23,450 bases of DNA from Dissophora ornata (GCA_025201705.1 MU617100.1:1-23450); one strand, 5' to 3'. Positions 9,166-20,060 are shown, counted from the first letter of the stretch. The notes: generated from the letters alone by a model not told the origin. Program-made: numbers and translations.

Positions 9166-10839
9166 ATGCTCATCTCCCGAATCGTTGCGTCTGCACCAGC
9201 CGCGCCTACAGGACGACTGCTCCTCCCCAGCCTCAAACCCAGACACTCTGTTTCTGATCTCTCTGCCCGCTCTTATTTTTGTTCTCAGCCGCGCTTTCTC
9301 ATTCGCCATCATTCTTCTGCTTTATTCCGCTCCCCAGCCCCGGCCCCAGCCCTCTCCCCTCTCATTCACCGTCCACTCAACCACAAGTCCATTTACCGGA
9401 ATCCATCCCTCATTCCATCCCGATCCAAAATGACTTCAGGCGCCACCCCTCCTGCCGCCATCCCATCCCAAGCCGAGTCATCTGCCACCCAAGCTCCCTC
9501 CACCCGGATTAACATCCCTGTGAACCGAGCTTCTGTCGCAGAGTCGAGCGTTTTTTCGCCTTCCTCGCCTGTCCAGTCTCGGTCGCACCCTTTCCTCCGC
9601 AAGTTCCAATCCGGCTCCCCTGGATCCTCCGCATTCTCAACTAGCACCGGTGCTGGCTCTTCAGGTGACTCTTCCGACAATGGCCGCAAGAGCGTGGACG
9701 AAGCCATCTCGGCGGTTGCAGCCAAGACCGGTGGCAACAAGAGCCCCACGGTCGCTGCTGCTAATGCAGCGGACGCTGTCATCAACAGACGTCTCAGCCA
9801 TCTGAGTCTCAACGACAAGTACGAAGAGGGTGCCGCGGCGAAAAAGTCTGCCGATCATGGCACCCACACCCACGGCCATGACGGGTGCTGTGACGGAAAG
9901 CATGTCTACGAGTTCATCAGCGATGATGAGGATGTCTTCCACATGGATTCCCCAAACATTCCACCGATCTCGGCTGAGGCCCGTCGGTTCTCGGAACAGC
10001 TGCTGGGCCAGAACAAAGCCTGGGCAATCAAGACGGAGCAGGAGCGGCCCGGATTCTTTGCCAAGCTCGAGAAGCAGCAAAAGCCCCAGGTTCTTTGGAT
10101 TGGTGAGTTGGGGGCTCGGCGATTACTGATTTTATGACGGGATGTTGGAAGCCGATAAGGTTTATCAAACATGTGTTTTTGTTTTGAGATTTGTTTTTTC
10201 TGCTGCCACAATTGGAAGAATTGCGTCAGGGAAACCCCTTTTTCCCCGGTCATTTAAAACTATAACCCTTTTTTAATGACAATTGACAATTGACAATGTC
10301 TGGTAGGGTGCTCGGACTCACGCGTGCCAGCCAATCAGATCGTCAACCTTGATCCCGGTGAGATTTTTGTCCACCGCAACATTGCCAACGTCGTGACACA
10401 CACGGACATGAACCTTCTCTCCGTACTCGAGTATGCCGTCGAAGTCCTCAAGGTGCGCCACATCATCATCTGCGGACACTACGGCTGCGGTGGTGTGGCT
10501 GCGTCCTTGACCCAGAAGCAGTTCGGCATCATCGACAACTGGCTGCGAAACATCAAGGATCTCTACACCATTCACCGCAAAAAGTTCGAGGCACTGCCCC
10601 ACGGTGGCAAGGAGCAGCAGGATCTTTTGACTGAGCTCAACGTGATCCAGAGTGCTCTGAATGTCTGTCACACCTCGATCATCCAGAGGGCCTGGAGTCG
10701 AGGCGAGGAATTGAGCATCCATGGATGGTGCTACCGTTTGAGCGATGGCATGATCCGCAACCTGGGTCTTTGCATCGAGGGACCCGGTAACGTCGAGGAC
10801 GTGTATCACGTCCAGGAGAATCTTCAGTCCAAGAAATAG
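9166..10839 (+). CDS. Beta-class carbonic anhydrase with long N-terminal extension (2 exons)
   Basis: Catalyses reversible hydration of CO2 to bicarbonate with a Zn2+ cofactor. Exons are 9166-10102 and 10307-10839; the intron (GTGAGT..GGTAG, 204 nt) splits a Gly codon directly before the active-site Cys. Beta-CA marks are clear: CSDSR (C314, D316, R318) and HIIICGHYGCGG (H370, C373) supply the three zinc ligands and the Asp-Arg dyad; the WIGCSDSRVPANQ and FVHRNIANVV blocks are typical. The core starts near residue 280. Before it lies an unusual extension: residues 1-88 are Arg/Ser/Pro-rich with few acidic residues, like a mitochondrial presequence, followed by about 140 Ser/Ala-rich residues and a His/Cys-rich patch at 230-246 (HGTHTHGHDGCCDGKH). 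A second in-frame ATG at 9430 (context CCAAAATGA) gives 401 aa without the leader, so start choice may set location. The leader role is inferred. Confidence 0.93.
10277..10297 (+). repeat. TGACAAT triplicate inside the carbonic anhydrase intron
   Basis: Three perfect head-to-tail TGACAAT units lie 10-30 nt upstream of the 3' splice site. The TGACAA units (or the nearby TTTAATGAC) could supply the branch adenine. No other function is visible. Confidence 0.75.
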
Positions 10840-11324
10840 ATGGATCAAATAAGAATCCGAACAAGTTGTGTAAAATAGTTGTGGTTATACAAGTTGGTGC
10901 TCATCCTTATCATTGTTGGCAAAACCGTTCTTTTTTTTCCCCAGACATTTGACCAACAAAAAAAAAATTGTTGGGCATTAAAAATGAAACAGTCCTTTCT
11001 CGGGAGGAGATTTATCAATTGTTATAATGATGCAGGTGCTATGCTTTTGTTTATTGAATTTCATGCAACAAAAAAAAAGGGAGGGAATTTTGCCACGAGG
11101 GGGTTTCGATCTACTTTCATTTTACTTGTTGATGGTGCGGTCGTGTGTGCGCTGTCCTGCACTCGGCGTAAAAACAGCCAGTTCGCGGGCCAACTGCCTC
11201 ACCTTGGGGTCAAAGTGGGACTAGAAAGGAAACAAAAGTGGGAGATAGAGTGTCAGTCCACCATCATACTACAGTTTGCTCGAAGGAGCGATCACCGATT
11301 ACCCTTCCTTAGTCTCGTTTTTTT
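10840..11324. other. Convergent intergenic region between carbonic anhydrase and NOC3
   Basis: Both flanking genes end here, so it should contain two 3' untranslated regions. It is AT-rich with several T- and A-runs (about 10931-10940, 10960-10969, 11071-11078, 11319-11327). The open frames across it lack coding features, and I see no RNA gene. Confidence 0.5.
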
Positions 11325-14300
11325 TTAAGCCTCACTAATTTTCTTTACCTTCATCAGCTCAAACTCCCATAGACTGGCCGCCATGGGGTTGCACAGTTCT
11401 GGGTCGTTCAATGCTGGCAAGTAGACACCATTGCCCGCCCGGTCCTCATCCGATCCCGTCAACAGCTGATCCAGCTGCGGTTGCTTCTGGACCAGCTTCT
11501 TCATGATCGCCAAAAAGTCCTTCATCGACTTGTTCGGGAATTGTAATGAGGCGATCGCAATCCGCTTCAAGAACGACGCTGACCGGATCACAGGGATTTT
11601 TCCTTTGGTCGAGAAGAACAACAGCTCGAATCCCTTCAGGATCAGCTCCCTATCCGTGTCCAGGAGCACAAGGACTTCATCCTCAACGGTCTTCTTGACA
11701 TGCTTGCCCTTCCATTGCGCCTTGGCTGCCAGCTTTTGTTTTTCTTTTTCCTTGGCCGAGGCTTCAGCTGCCTCGAAAACGTTGCCCTCGATGTCAGGAT
11801 TCATGGCGACTGTCAGCAGTGAGGTATAGAATTCGTTGTAGAACGCCTTCAAGTCGATGTTCAAAGCCTCTCCTTGTCCTTGCAACAGTCGGAAGGCTGT
11901 GATAATACAAAGGAGCTGTGTACGGCGGTTGGCTGGTGAGTAAGAGTCAAAGCTCTGAGCATCTGGTCCGCCGACCATAATCCTCTTGAGAACCTCGACC
12001 AAATCTGTAAAGAAATCGACGTTGATCAAGTGGGCAAACCTGTTTTGCATGCGGGATAAAGAGAGAAAAAAAAGTCAGGTACTAAATTTCAAAGAGAATG
12101 GTCTTCCTCAACGCAGATAGAGAATGGACGGGGGGGAAAACAAACAAACAAACATACTTGGCAAGACCCTCCAGAACAGCTGGCAAGAGCGTCGATCCAG
12201 GAGCATGCTTGAGAATACGGAAATATGTGACAAAGACCAGCTTCAGCGTCTCTGTCTGCATCCTCATCTTCTCTTCCTTGTCCACGACAGCTTCAGCTTC
12301 CTTCATCTCGACCTCGACCTCCTTCTTGGCCTTCAACAGCTTACGGTTCTTTTTGCTGATGTGCACCTTCTCCTTCTTTTTCCTCTTTCTGGGGTTTCCA
12401 TCGTCATCGCCGCCCTGCCGCGTGGGCAATTCCTCCTTGAGTCTGAGAGTCAAGAACACGTTGATCACGTTGGGGTGAATAAGGTACGACTTGGATTTGA
12501 TCATCTTGGTAATGAGCTTCACAGCATCCAGAGATACCTCTCCCGATTCATCCTCAGCGAAAACCTCCTTCAGAGCCTTGCTGCAAGTCTCTGACAACAC
12601 GCTCCAGCGACGACGACTCATCCTGGCAATCAAGGCGGTCATTAAATTAAGTCGAAAGTTGAAGTGAGTCACGCTCGTCAAGAGGTTACACATACAGTGG
12701 ATGGAAACGGTGGCGAGATCGGATTTGGCCTTCTTGGAGGCCTCGCTCTCAGCAAGCGAGCCAGCGGCGGGGGCGGGTGCAGTCAACGACACAGCCTTTG
12801 ATCTTGAATCTGCCTCTGCGGTCTCCTCTTCCTTGCCTGAACGATCCTGTGCCAGCACCTTCTCGAGGCTCTGGAGATAGTTTTGGTAGTTCTGCAAAAG
12901 AGATTGTTCATAGTCGCGCAGCTTGGCCACCTCCTTGGACACGGTGACACCTTGTTCCTTGTCTGTCAGTGGGCGAATCCTGTATCCGGGCAAGATGTCC
13001 TTGTATACTGCCAACTGTGTAAGCATTGCCAATTTTTTGATCACGTCGCTTGGATCCTGTGACATGGCTCTCAACTTCCTCAGTTGTCCAACCTATTTAG
13101 AAGCAGACAATGTAGTCAGTGGTCATCCTTCTCATAGACAACTATGAATTGTACGCTCTAGCTAGATATCATTGTGTCGAAAACAAATCTTACATTGGCC
13201 TCGGGGTCGGCAATGATGGTCTGGGCCATAGTGGCCATCTCCTCCTTCTTCTGTGCCAAGAGCACCTTCTTCGGCACCTTTTTTGCTACCTCTGGCTCCT
13301 CCTCTTCCTCCTCCTCCTCCTCTTCCTCGTCCTCTTCCTCGGCGAAATCGCTATCGACGACCTCGTCGTCCTCCTGCTCTTCCTCCATCTTCTTCAGCTC
13401 ACTGGGTCGTACGCGATCGTCCTTGACCTCCTTAATGCGGCCATCTGCCAGCTTGATGGGAAGACGAGTGCTGCCTTTCTCTGTCCAGCCTTCAGCTCTA
13501 CGGGGTGCCTGCTCGTAGTCCTGCTCGTCGTCCGAGTCAACTATCCTTGAATCCTCATCTTCTTCGCTGTCGTCTTCCTCTGCGTCCTCATAGTGACCAT
13601 CCGCCATCTCAAATTCCTCGTCCGACATGGGCTCGTCGCTGTCGTCATCCATGTCGATGTCCATACCCTCTAGATCACTATCTTCTGCAGAATCTTCTGA
13701 ATCTGGTTCTGAATCCACATCGTCCGCTGTTTGGTCGACTGGTCCCTTCTTTAGTGCGCCCATTGTCGTCTTTTTCTTGGCCTTAATAATCTCATTCCTT
13801 GAGTTTTAGTAGTTGCAAAGAAAAAAACATAAGAATAAAAATAAACAAAATGAGGGTGTGTGTGTTTTGTTAGCGATTTGTGGTGGGTACGCGCGAAGAG
13901 ACAACATTTGTCCTTGTTGACAATTCCGAACAAAAAAAAAAAAAAAACATACTTGGCCAGCTTGACTGTGTCCATCTTGCTCAAGAATCCAGAGTGTTGG
14001 ATATTCTCTTTGAAGAACTCGATATCTTCCTCGTCAATCTCAACCTCCTCCGAGACCTCAAAGTTGGGCACTACGATCTTGGGGACCTTGATCTGTTTTT
14101 CAGTCTTTTCCTTTTTGTTTCCTTTGTTTCCAGTAGGCTAGTAACCGTTTTAAAAAACATAGAATCGGGCATTCATCAGTTACAGTTTGTGAGTATTGTG
14201 GACTGAGGGGTATTGTACAGTCAATCGCTTAATGCGGGGTGGGGTATTGGCTCCCAGCTGTACCTTTTTCTTCTGTTGGGTGCCTTTCTTTGCTGATGCA

Positions 14301-14356
14301 CCTTTTGCTGGCACACTCTTTGCCGCGGCGGGTTTGCCGCTTTTCTTCTGAGCCAT
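11325..14356 (-). CDS. NOC3: Nucleolar complex protein 3 (60S ribosome biogenesis), 5 exons
   Basis: NOC3 works with NOC2 in the nucleolus and nucleoplasm to move pre-60S particles towards export; in yeast it also has a reported role in replication licensing. Exons: 14356-14264, 14137-13953, 13797-13194, 13092-12158, 12039-11325. All phases fit, giving 2532 nt or 843 aa. Donors are GTACAG, GTATGT, GTAAGA and GTATGT. The N-terminus is Lys-rich (MAQKKSGKPAAAK). Exon 3 codes for a very acidic region ending in a Glu run. Exon 4 opens with the family's most conserved block (LRAMSQDPSDVIKKLAMLTQ, then ILPGYRIRPLTDKE and KLRDYEQSLLQNYQNYL), the NOC3 domain at about 295-400. The C-terminal part (LINVDFF, LLCIITAFRLLQGQG, LNIDLKAFYNEFY) is the CBF/Noc domain. 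The length is close to that of animal homologues. It is divergent from the small membrane-protein gene across 329 nt. Confidence 0.95.
13298..13342 (-). repeat. Glu-codon-rich tract in NOC3
   Basis: A CTC/TTC triplet run on the plus strand encodes an almost pure Glu stretch with a few Asp on the minus strand, between the acidic region and a Lys-rich segment of NOC3. Acidic runs of this kind are usual in nucleolar proteins. Confidence 0.75.
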
Positions 14357-14685
14357 GATATATTAGAGGAAAAGGTCGTAAGAGCTAGGCTAAGTTGAGA
14401 TGAGACACTGTGCGATGAACTTTGGGGGGGAATGGGACAACTCGACTTTTGTTTCTATTCGTGCATGCGCTCCTGTCCACCAAAAAAAAGAAAAAAAAAA
14501 AAAAAAGCACTGTTTACATTTTTTCGAAATGTTTAGACGTGACTGCCAGCTAAAGGTATCCATCTCGGAGGCTGCTTTTTTCTTTGTTGCATCGTCCCAT
14601 TTTTTTTGTAGTCCGTCGTCTCATCATTCATTGATCGACATCACCACCCACCGCCACCAACAATCGCCCGAGAGTCACTCCTATC
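14357..14685. promoter_or_regulatory. Divergent promoter region of NOC3 and the 105-aa protein gene
   Basis: About 330 nt separate two divergent starts. It contains an A-rich tract at about 14481-14506 and a T-rich tract at about 14574-14608, and then a CA-rich leader before the ATG at 14686 (CACCACCCACCGCCACC). No TATA box is obvious. The two genes may share control elements, but that is inference from layout alone. Confidence 0.45.
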
Positions 14686-15255
14686 ATGGACAACCCAAAC
14701 CAATTCCCTAAAGACGACTATACACCCGTCTCGGAAGAACGGCGGCGGTTTCTGGAGGAAAAGTTCAAGCGCAGGAACCTCGCCCCAGCGTCACTCCTCA
14801 TCCGCCCTGGACTCCGCAAACTGCACATCGCCACCATCGTCCTTGCTTTCGGTAAATATCTGGAACGCTGTGTTGCATCACCTCACTGTCACTTCCTACA
14901 AGGGAGGGAAAATAAGGGCCGATAGATCTAGCGGAGTTACTTACGTTCTCCTTTCAACTCTTTTTTTTTTTTTCCCCCGTCTTTGTGTGGGCTGCATCTG
15001 ACAGGAATCGGCGGGTATTTTACGCTGTACGCAGACTTTGGAGACAAGGAGACATGCTTTACTCCGGTACGGGCTGCAAAGGAAAAAAACTTGCTATTAT
15101 GAAGTTTTGTATGGACCGATACTTCTGTCAGCTAACGATCTATGCTCCTGGTTTATTTTCTGCAGCTGCGAAAGTTCTACCACCGCAAAGTAAACGAATT
15201 CTGGTCATTAAGTGAGGAAGAAAAGCAGCAGCTCAAGGAACAAGGAAGGCTGTAG
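14686..15255 (+). CDS. Small one-pass membrane protein, 105 aa (3 exons)
   Basis: Exons 14686-14851, 15005-15066 and 15166-15255, with donors GTAAAT and GTACGG and acceptors CTGACAG and TTCTGCAG. Phases agree and give 105 aa. The N-terminal half is polar and basic (SEERRRFLEEKFKRRN). Residues about 47-64 are hydrophobic (HIATIVLAFGIGGYFTLYAD) and form one membrane segment across the exon 1/2 junction. The C-terminus is polar and charged, with aromatic residues (FYHRKVNEFWSLSEEEK). The size and layout resemble small mitochondrial inner-membrane or respiratory-assembly proteins, but I cannot name the family. It is easily missed because no single open frame covers it. The ATG is preceded by CTATC and is the first of the frame. 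Confidence 0.8.
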
Positions 15256-15421
15256 ATAACGCCATTATCTGGATAGAAATGTGACAAACCAAGATGCCAG
15301 TTTCCGGGTCGCATGCAAAACGAAAACTATCTCCTGTATTTTATAACAACAAACCTGTACTTGAACAATCAAAGTAAAAAGAGGCATAAACAGTACAGAC
15401 ATGCGTCTACTTTATTTTTGA

Positions 15422-18359
15422 TCAATAGGCATGCTGTTCCTTCTTGGGCATCCTTTTCGACTTGCCAGAGTCGTATTGGTGATTATGATGCTTGCTTACG
15501 CCTCTATGATGATGGCTATCCTGCACTGTACCAGCACGACGTCTGCTAGACGTTGACGACGCTCCATCGGATTCTCTGCTGGTAACAGACCCCTGATGAC
15601 GACTTTGCCTCGAGTAGCCATGACCCTGGCCACTAGAACTACGGCCCTCGCCATTAACATTGTGTGAGAGTCCGTTCAGTGGATCTATAGTCCCGTCAGT
15701 GTTCGTCTGGATACCAGTACTTGTGCTGTCAGACACACCTGGGGTCGAAGACATGGGTGGGAAGAACGAGCTCAGCGAAGCTGACTTGTGATGGCCAGAG
15801 CGATTCCGTCCATGGCGATGTCTATCCCTTGGCCTCTTTTCGCTTGCTTCGTTTCGAGATGAGCCATGAGTGTTCTCCAAGATTAGAGTCTGATTCTGGA
15901 TCGGCAACTCAACAAAGTCGTATTTGGGATCATCCATGAGTGGCGGTGGTTGATTAGCGGCAGCAGCCAAGGACATTTCAACCGAAGCAAATGGGCTAAA
16001 GCTAGTCAACTCTGCGGAGTGCAGTGACACATGCGAGTGATGGGCCAGGCTCGGAAAGAGAAACCCTCTGCGAATAGCCTCGCTCTCGTCATCACACTCT
16101 GGAGTGCCGAACAGTGTATCCCCATGATCACTTCCGACAATCCCACTGTCTCCATTCATAAGCCTTAGAAGGCTGCTTTGCCGATCCCGACTGATGCTAC
16201 TGTCCACAGCGTTCAGGGCTGGCGAGTGCCGAAAGGGCAGAAACGTCTCTGACATGGTGTGGTTAGACCGGTAGGGATAATTTGATTCCCATGGGTTCAC
16301 AAACGTCGAGATCGGATCGCCGGCTACACTCGAGAACGGGCTGGCTGTGGACGGCGGTAAGTCCAAAGGTGCTTGCCCTAGAACCGGCGAGTTGGAGGAT
16401 GACAAAACTGCCGAAACATTCGGCACGATGGGCGAAATGTACTGTGGCGACAAAAACGTCGATTCCGCCGCTGATCCACTATATCCTTCTGAGGACACGG
16501 AGGAGTGTTGGCTGGATTGGCGAGGATGTGCTGTAACATCTTCGGACGAATCAAACATTCTCGCTCTTCCAGAAAGCAGCGATTCTGTGAGGTTGTTCTC
16601 TACAGACCCTCTCCTGCTGCTGCTTGCACTGCGACTACCGCTAAAATAATCCATGGGATCCGGACAATCCGACTCTAACAGAGGCGTCATAGGTGCCGCT
16701 ATCGATGATGACCTTGTCCGCACTGACCAGTCCTCGACACCCAACGAACTGCTGTTGTGGCGTTGACTAAATGGCATAATCCTCGGTGTTCTAGGCGACG
16801 ACGCAAAGAATGAAGATGGCGGCAACATTGGTCCAAGATTGAGCCTCCTTTGTGACCCCACAGAGTCGATATGAATCCTAGGTTTCGACAGCGGCCTTGA
16901 TCCATGCTTTCCTTGCTCGTGGTCGCTCTCGATCGAAATATCCAATCCCGACTGAAAGGGCGAATACCAGATGGAGGACTGCCCAAAGAGATCGTAGTCT
17001 TTGCCTTTTGAGCCAACACCGTCTGTCTGCTCAGACCCTGATGGCGCTGCAGGTGTAGAGTCCTTAGGAGTTGTTGAATCACTCGAGAGTAATGACGATC
17101 CGTGATTCCGTTTTCGATTAAATGATGACGGTTGAGGTATACTCCAGGGTGATGAGGAAGGAAGTTGTGCAGATTGGGACCGTTTGTGCGATGGTTTTAG
17201 GCGAACTATTGGACTCGTCGAGTTGAGAGCGTGTAGCGGATGGACAAAGGCATTATCCTGGGTGGGTCGCAATAAAGTGTCGGTGTTATTGTTCAAAGTT
17301 GAAGCTGTGGTCGCAGGTGTGATTACGGTCTTTGGCTGGAGTTGTGTCGAATCCTTGCTAGGAATCGCTGGTTGGCGATAGTTTCGCTCTCGCATTGAAT
17401 TCTGCTTCTGCATGACAACGGTATCCTGCGGACGGGCATCGGATTGTGCAGAGGGCGGTAGTGCCTTTTTCACTTCGACGACAGGCGGAGCAGGTTGCTT
17501 CGACTGGGCTGCGGTGTCTGTGTTAGAAGACACAGGCTCTCGATCTCGGGACGTGGCAGGCTAAATTTCGGCAATAGGAATACGCGTTATTAACAAGAAA
17601 TACATTCGTTCCCACGGTGGAGCTGGGGTGAGAGTCATGTTGGTTTCAAGGAACAGGTCATGCTACCTTGACAAGTGATTCGGACGAGTTGGTGGCAGAG
17701 TTTGCCTTGTATCCCTTGGCTCTCCTCCGACGCCTCCTATCCGTAGAAATGAAGTCGCCATCGTCTGCAGTCTCATAGACCGTACTAGCTGTTGCACATG
17801 CTGTAGACAAGTTGCTTTCGTTGATGGTTGCAGCAGAGGCCCCAGCTGGCTGGGACGACGCTTCTGAGGGCAGAGCAGGTGTACTAGGTGCGGATGCAAT
17901 GACCAAGTTGCCCGAAGGCGAGCGATTCAAGGGGGCACAGCTGGAGCCTACACCACGTTGGTATCCATCTCGCAGCAGCGCCTCTTCTGGCACTTTTGAT
18001 TTCCGTGACTTTGCTTTTGAGCGTGCCTTGGATTCTGATCCGGATCCTGCAGAAAAGTCATCCGTGTCTACAGCGCTGGATGTACCCGTCTTCTTTGCAT
18101 ATCCGTGACCCAACGACAGGGAGTTGGCTCTGCTTTTTAATGGAGACTGATACTGATCCGTCGAGAGCGACGATTTCCTCCTTTGATGTCTCGTACTCTG
18201 TCCAGACCGATTTTGCCCCGATTGGCCGTATGATCGGCGACTGATTTTCCAAGGGAACATCTTTGAGATGTAGCGCCAGAGCATGTTCGGATATTTCATA
18301 AACAAGTAACACAGGTTCTCGGGGCTCCGGGGCGATCGCGGGCGTTGTTGATTACTCAT
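15422..18359 (-). CDS. Ser-rich, largely disordered protein of unknown function (2 exons)
   Basis: Exons 18359-17667 and 17560-15422 (donor GTAGCA, acceptor AAATTTAG, phase 0) give 943 aa. The N-terminus has a short aromatic/basic segment (residues about 15-45, LCYLFMKYPNMLWRYISKMF) that could be an amphipathic helix. The remainder is dominated by Ser, Pro, Arg and Asn, with many Ser-Arg and Arg-Arg-x-Ser motifs that look like kinase sites, a basic run DRRRRRRAKGYK at about residue 210, and several short conserved-looking islands (SIWYSPFQSGLDISIE, PRIHIDSVGSQRRLNLG, PKYDFVELPIQNQTLILE). The C-terminus is His/Arg/Ser-rich. No catalytic domain is seen. It could be a phosphorylation-regulated scaffold, but function is unknown. 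It is convergent with the 105-aa protein gene, with only 166 nt between the stops. Confidence 0.75.
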
Positions 18360-18953
18360 CAGAGCAGACCAGATCTGACAAGCGAAGAACAGGGGAGCAA
18401 TTAAAAGACGAGGGGGGTTAATTACACGGCCGGGAGTTGCTTAGCAGACACGGACCGTTGGACCAGGCAAGACGCCTGTTGCAGGCATTGCTGTTCAGCC
18501 CCTGCATGATGACCGGATCATCGGCAAGTTTATCCTTGCTGAGAATATGGGACAACACAACTATGGCATGTTGGTTTGAGAGCAATTTATCTATTCCTCC
18601 ACGTGCATTCTGTCGCTGTGCCAGTCCTGGACTATGTCTCTCCCCCGGTCTTTGGTTTGGCTCATCAGCTTGTGTCTCCCCGAACCATAAAAACAGCGAC
18701 CACAGTCCACGCGGAGACTTCTACAGTGCTCACCGTCATACGTTCAACCGCTAAGTTGCTGTCGCCCGTCGTTCCTGGGATTGTTCAGCTTAATTCAACT
18801 GTTGTTGTAATTATTGTTTATACTCCTTGTTCAGCACAAACAAACACTCCACGAGGGCTACAGTGTTGGCGGTGTTGCGGGTATTGATTGTGTAATGAAA
18901 GCCCGCTGTGGAATACGCCCACTACCTCCACTCCACAGCAGCTGTTTCCTCAA
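18360..18953. other. Intergenic region between two minus-strand genes
   Basis: It contains the upstream region of the Ser-rich gene and the 3' end of the next gene. The plus-strand open frames here are short and overlap each other without coding character. I see no RNA gene, repeat or clear promoter element. Confidence 0.5.
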
Positions 18954-19766
18954 TTATGTCCATTCTCTCTGTTTGGCCTTAATAGATTGTCTGTTTACCT
19001 TTTGAACCTTTTGGCTGACAAAATAAAGTGCACTCAGAAATAGGATACAGAAGACGCCCCGAAGGGTCCATTGGATGGTCCTCACATAGACAGCCTCTTG
19101 TCCGTCATGGAAGAGCGGCTCCAAAAAGTAACAGTCGTCGCTACGGCGAGCGCAGGCGCTATATGAAGACAGAACTAGGACAAGGAACTCGATGGCGGTG
19201 GTGATGATCCGGAGCAAAGTCGGCCAAAGTGCGCCGAGGATGGAGCAGACGAGGATGATCTGTGCCAGCACGACCAAGTCCTTGAACGCTGATCGAACGC
19301 CGATACTCGCACTCTTCTGGCCATTGCTGTATCCAGAGCCGTGGACAGAGCCATGGTGATGATGGGAGTGGTGGTGGTCGACGGCACGTCTGTAGGGTCT
19401 TGTGAAGAAGCGGGGCGGAGGGTTGGCTGGTGGGGTTCCTGGCAGGCGAGGAGGTAAAGGTGAAGAGGACGAGGACGGCGTTAGGAGCGAGGAAGACGAG
19501 GGTGTACGGGGAGAGGAGTTTGTAGTGCCGGCACTGGGGAGGATGCTGCTGTTGCTGGGGAGGATCTTTGAGTTGGTGGCGATGGAAGGAGGGGAGGACA
19601 GAGAAGCAGGGTCCGCCTCTTTGGAGTCCTTTGTTAGCAACAGCCCATGCCCTTGGTGATCAGACATTGCACCGGTGCCAGCAGCGAAGGGATCTCGGTC
19701 GGGGCCGGGCGTGGAATTGTGCGAGTGTGCTCCACTGGGCTGGTGGGCCTGGTCCTGAGGCTCCAT
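18954..19766 (-). CDS. Polytopic membrane protein with disordered His-rich N-terminus, 270 aa
   Basis: One open frame from the ATG at 19766 to the stop at 18954. Residues 1-130 are Ser/Pro/Thr-rich and disordered, followed by a His-rich patch (HHHSHHHHGSVHG, 131-143). Membrane segments follow at about 163-182, 184-203 and 232-250; the first two may form a hairpin or a single longer span. A loop with Cys residues (SACARRSDDCYF) lies between the second and third. The C-terminus is short and basic (QKVQKVNRQSIKAKQ). The His patch may bind metal, but similar runs also occur by codon slippage. I do not recognise the family. A GTAAAC near the end (about 19000) could be a donor, so a further exon is possible. 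The 5' side faces the broken RFTS copy. Confidence 0.62.
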   Translation of the reverse strand: MEPQDQAHQPSGAHSHNSTPGPDRDPFAAGTGAMSDHQGHGLLLTKDSKEADPASLSSPPSIATNSKILPSNSSILPSAGTTNSSPRTPSSSSLLTPSSSSSPLPPRLPGTPPANPPPRFFTRPYRRAVDHHHSHHHHGSVHGSGYSNGQKSASIGVRSAFKDLVVLAQIILVCSILGALWPTLLRIITTAIEFLVLVLSSYSACARRSDDCYFLEPLFHDGQEAVYVRTIQWTLRGVFCILFLSALYFVSQKVQKVNRQSIKAKQREWT

Positions 19767-20060
19767 GCCTCGATCAGTTTAGGGATCACCTTTGAGATGT
19801 CGTTGCTGGCAAGGGTAGGTGTGTCAGGAGAAGAGGATCTTGATGAAGATTTGCTCTGTTTTAGAAGAAAAGGTACTGAATAGCAGAGCAGACGTCAATG
19901 TGCGAGTGCAAGAGAGCGAGAGTAAGAGTGAGAAGGGGGAGCGACAGGGAGCGGCTGATGGGGATGAGAGTATGCGAATGGGGGCGGAGGAGGATGCAGG
20001 GGTACTGGGCAGAGCACGACAGGAAGGGACGACGATGAGAAAGAAAGAGAGCACAAAGAG
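19767..20060 (-). promoter_or_regulatory. Upstream region of the polytopic membrane protein gene
   Basis: On the minus strand this is CT-rich, as expected for a fungal leader. It ends at the poly-A/(GT)n tract at 20061. Only about 290 nt are left for the promoter before the decayed repeat region begins. Confidence 0.4.

Noticed and set aside
10879..11328. 149-codon plus-strand open frame after the carbonic anhydrase gene
   Set aside because: It starts within AT-rich sequence full of A/T runs, shows no motif and overlaps the 3' end of NOC3. It looks like a chance frame in a convergent intergenic region.
13119..13550. Leu-rich plus-strand frames over the NOC3 acidic region, resembling membrane protein
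   Set aside because: They are antisense readings of Glu/Asp codon runs (CTC/TTC); the minus-strand NOC3 reading is unambiguous.
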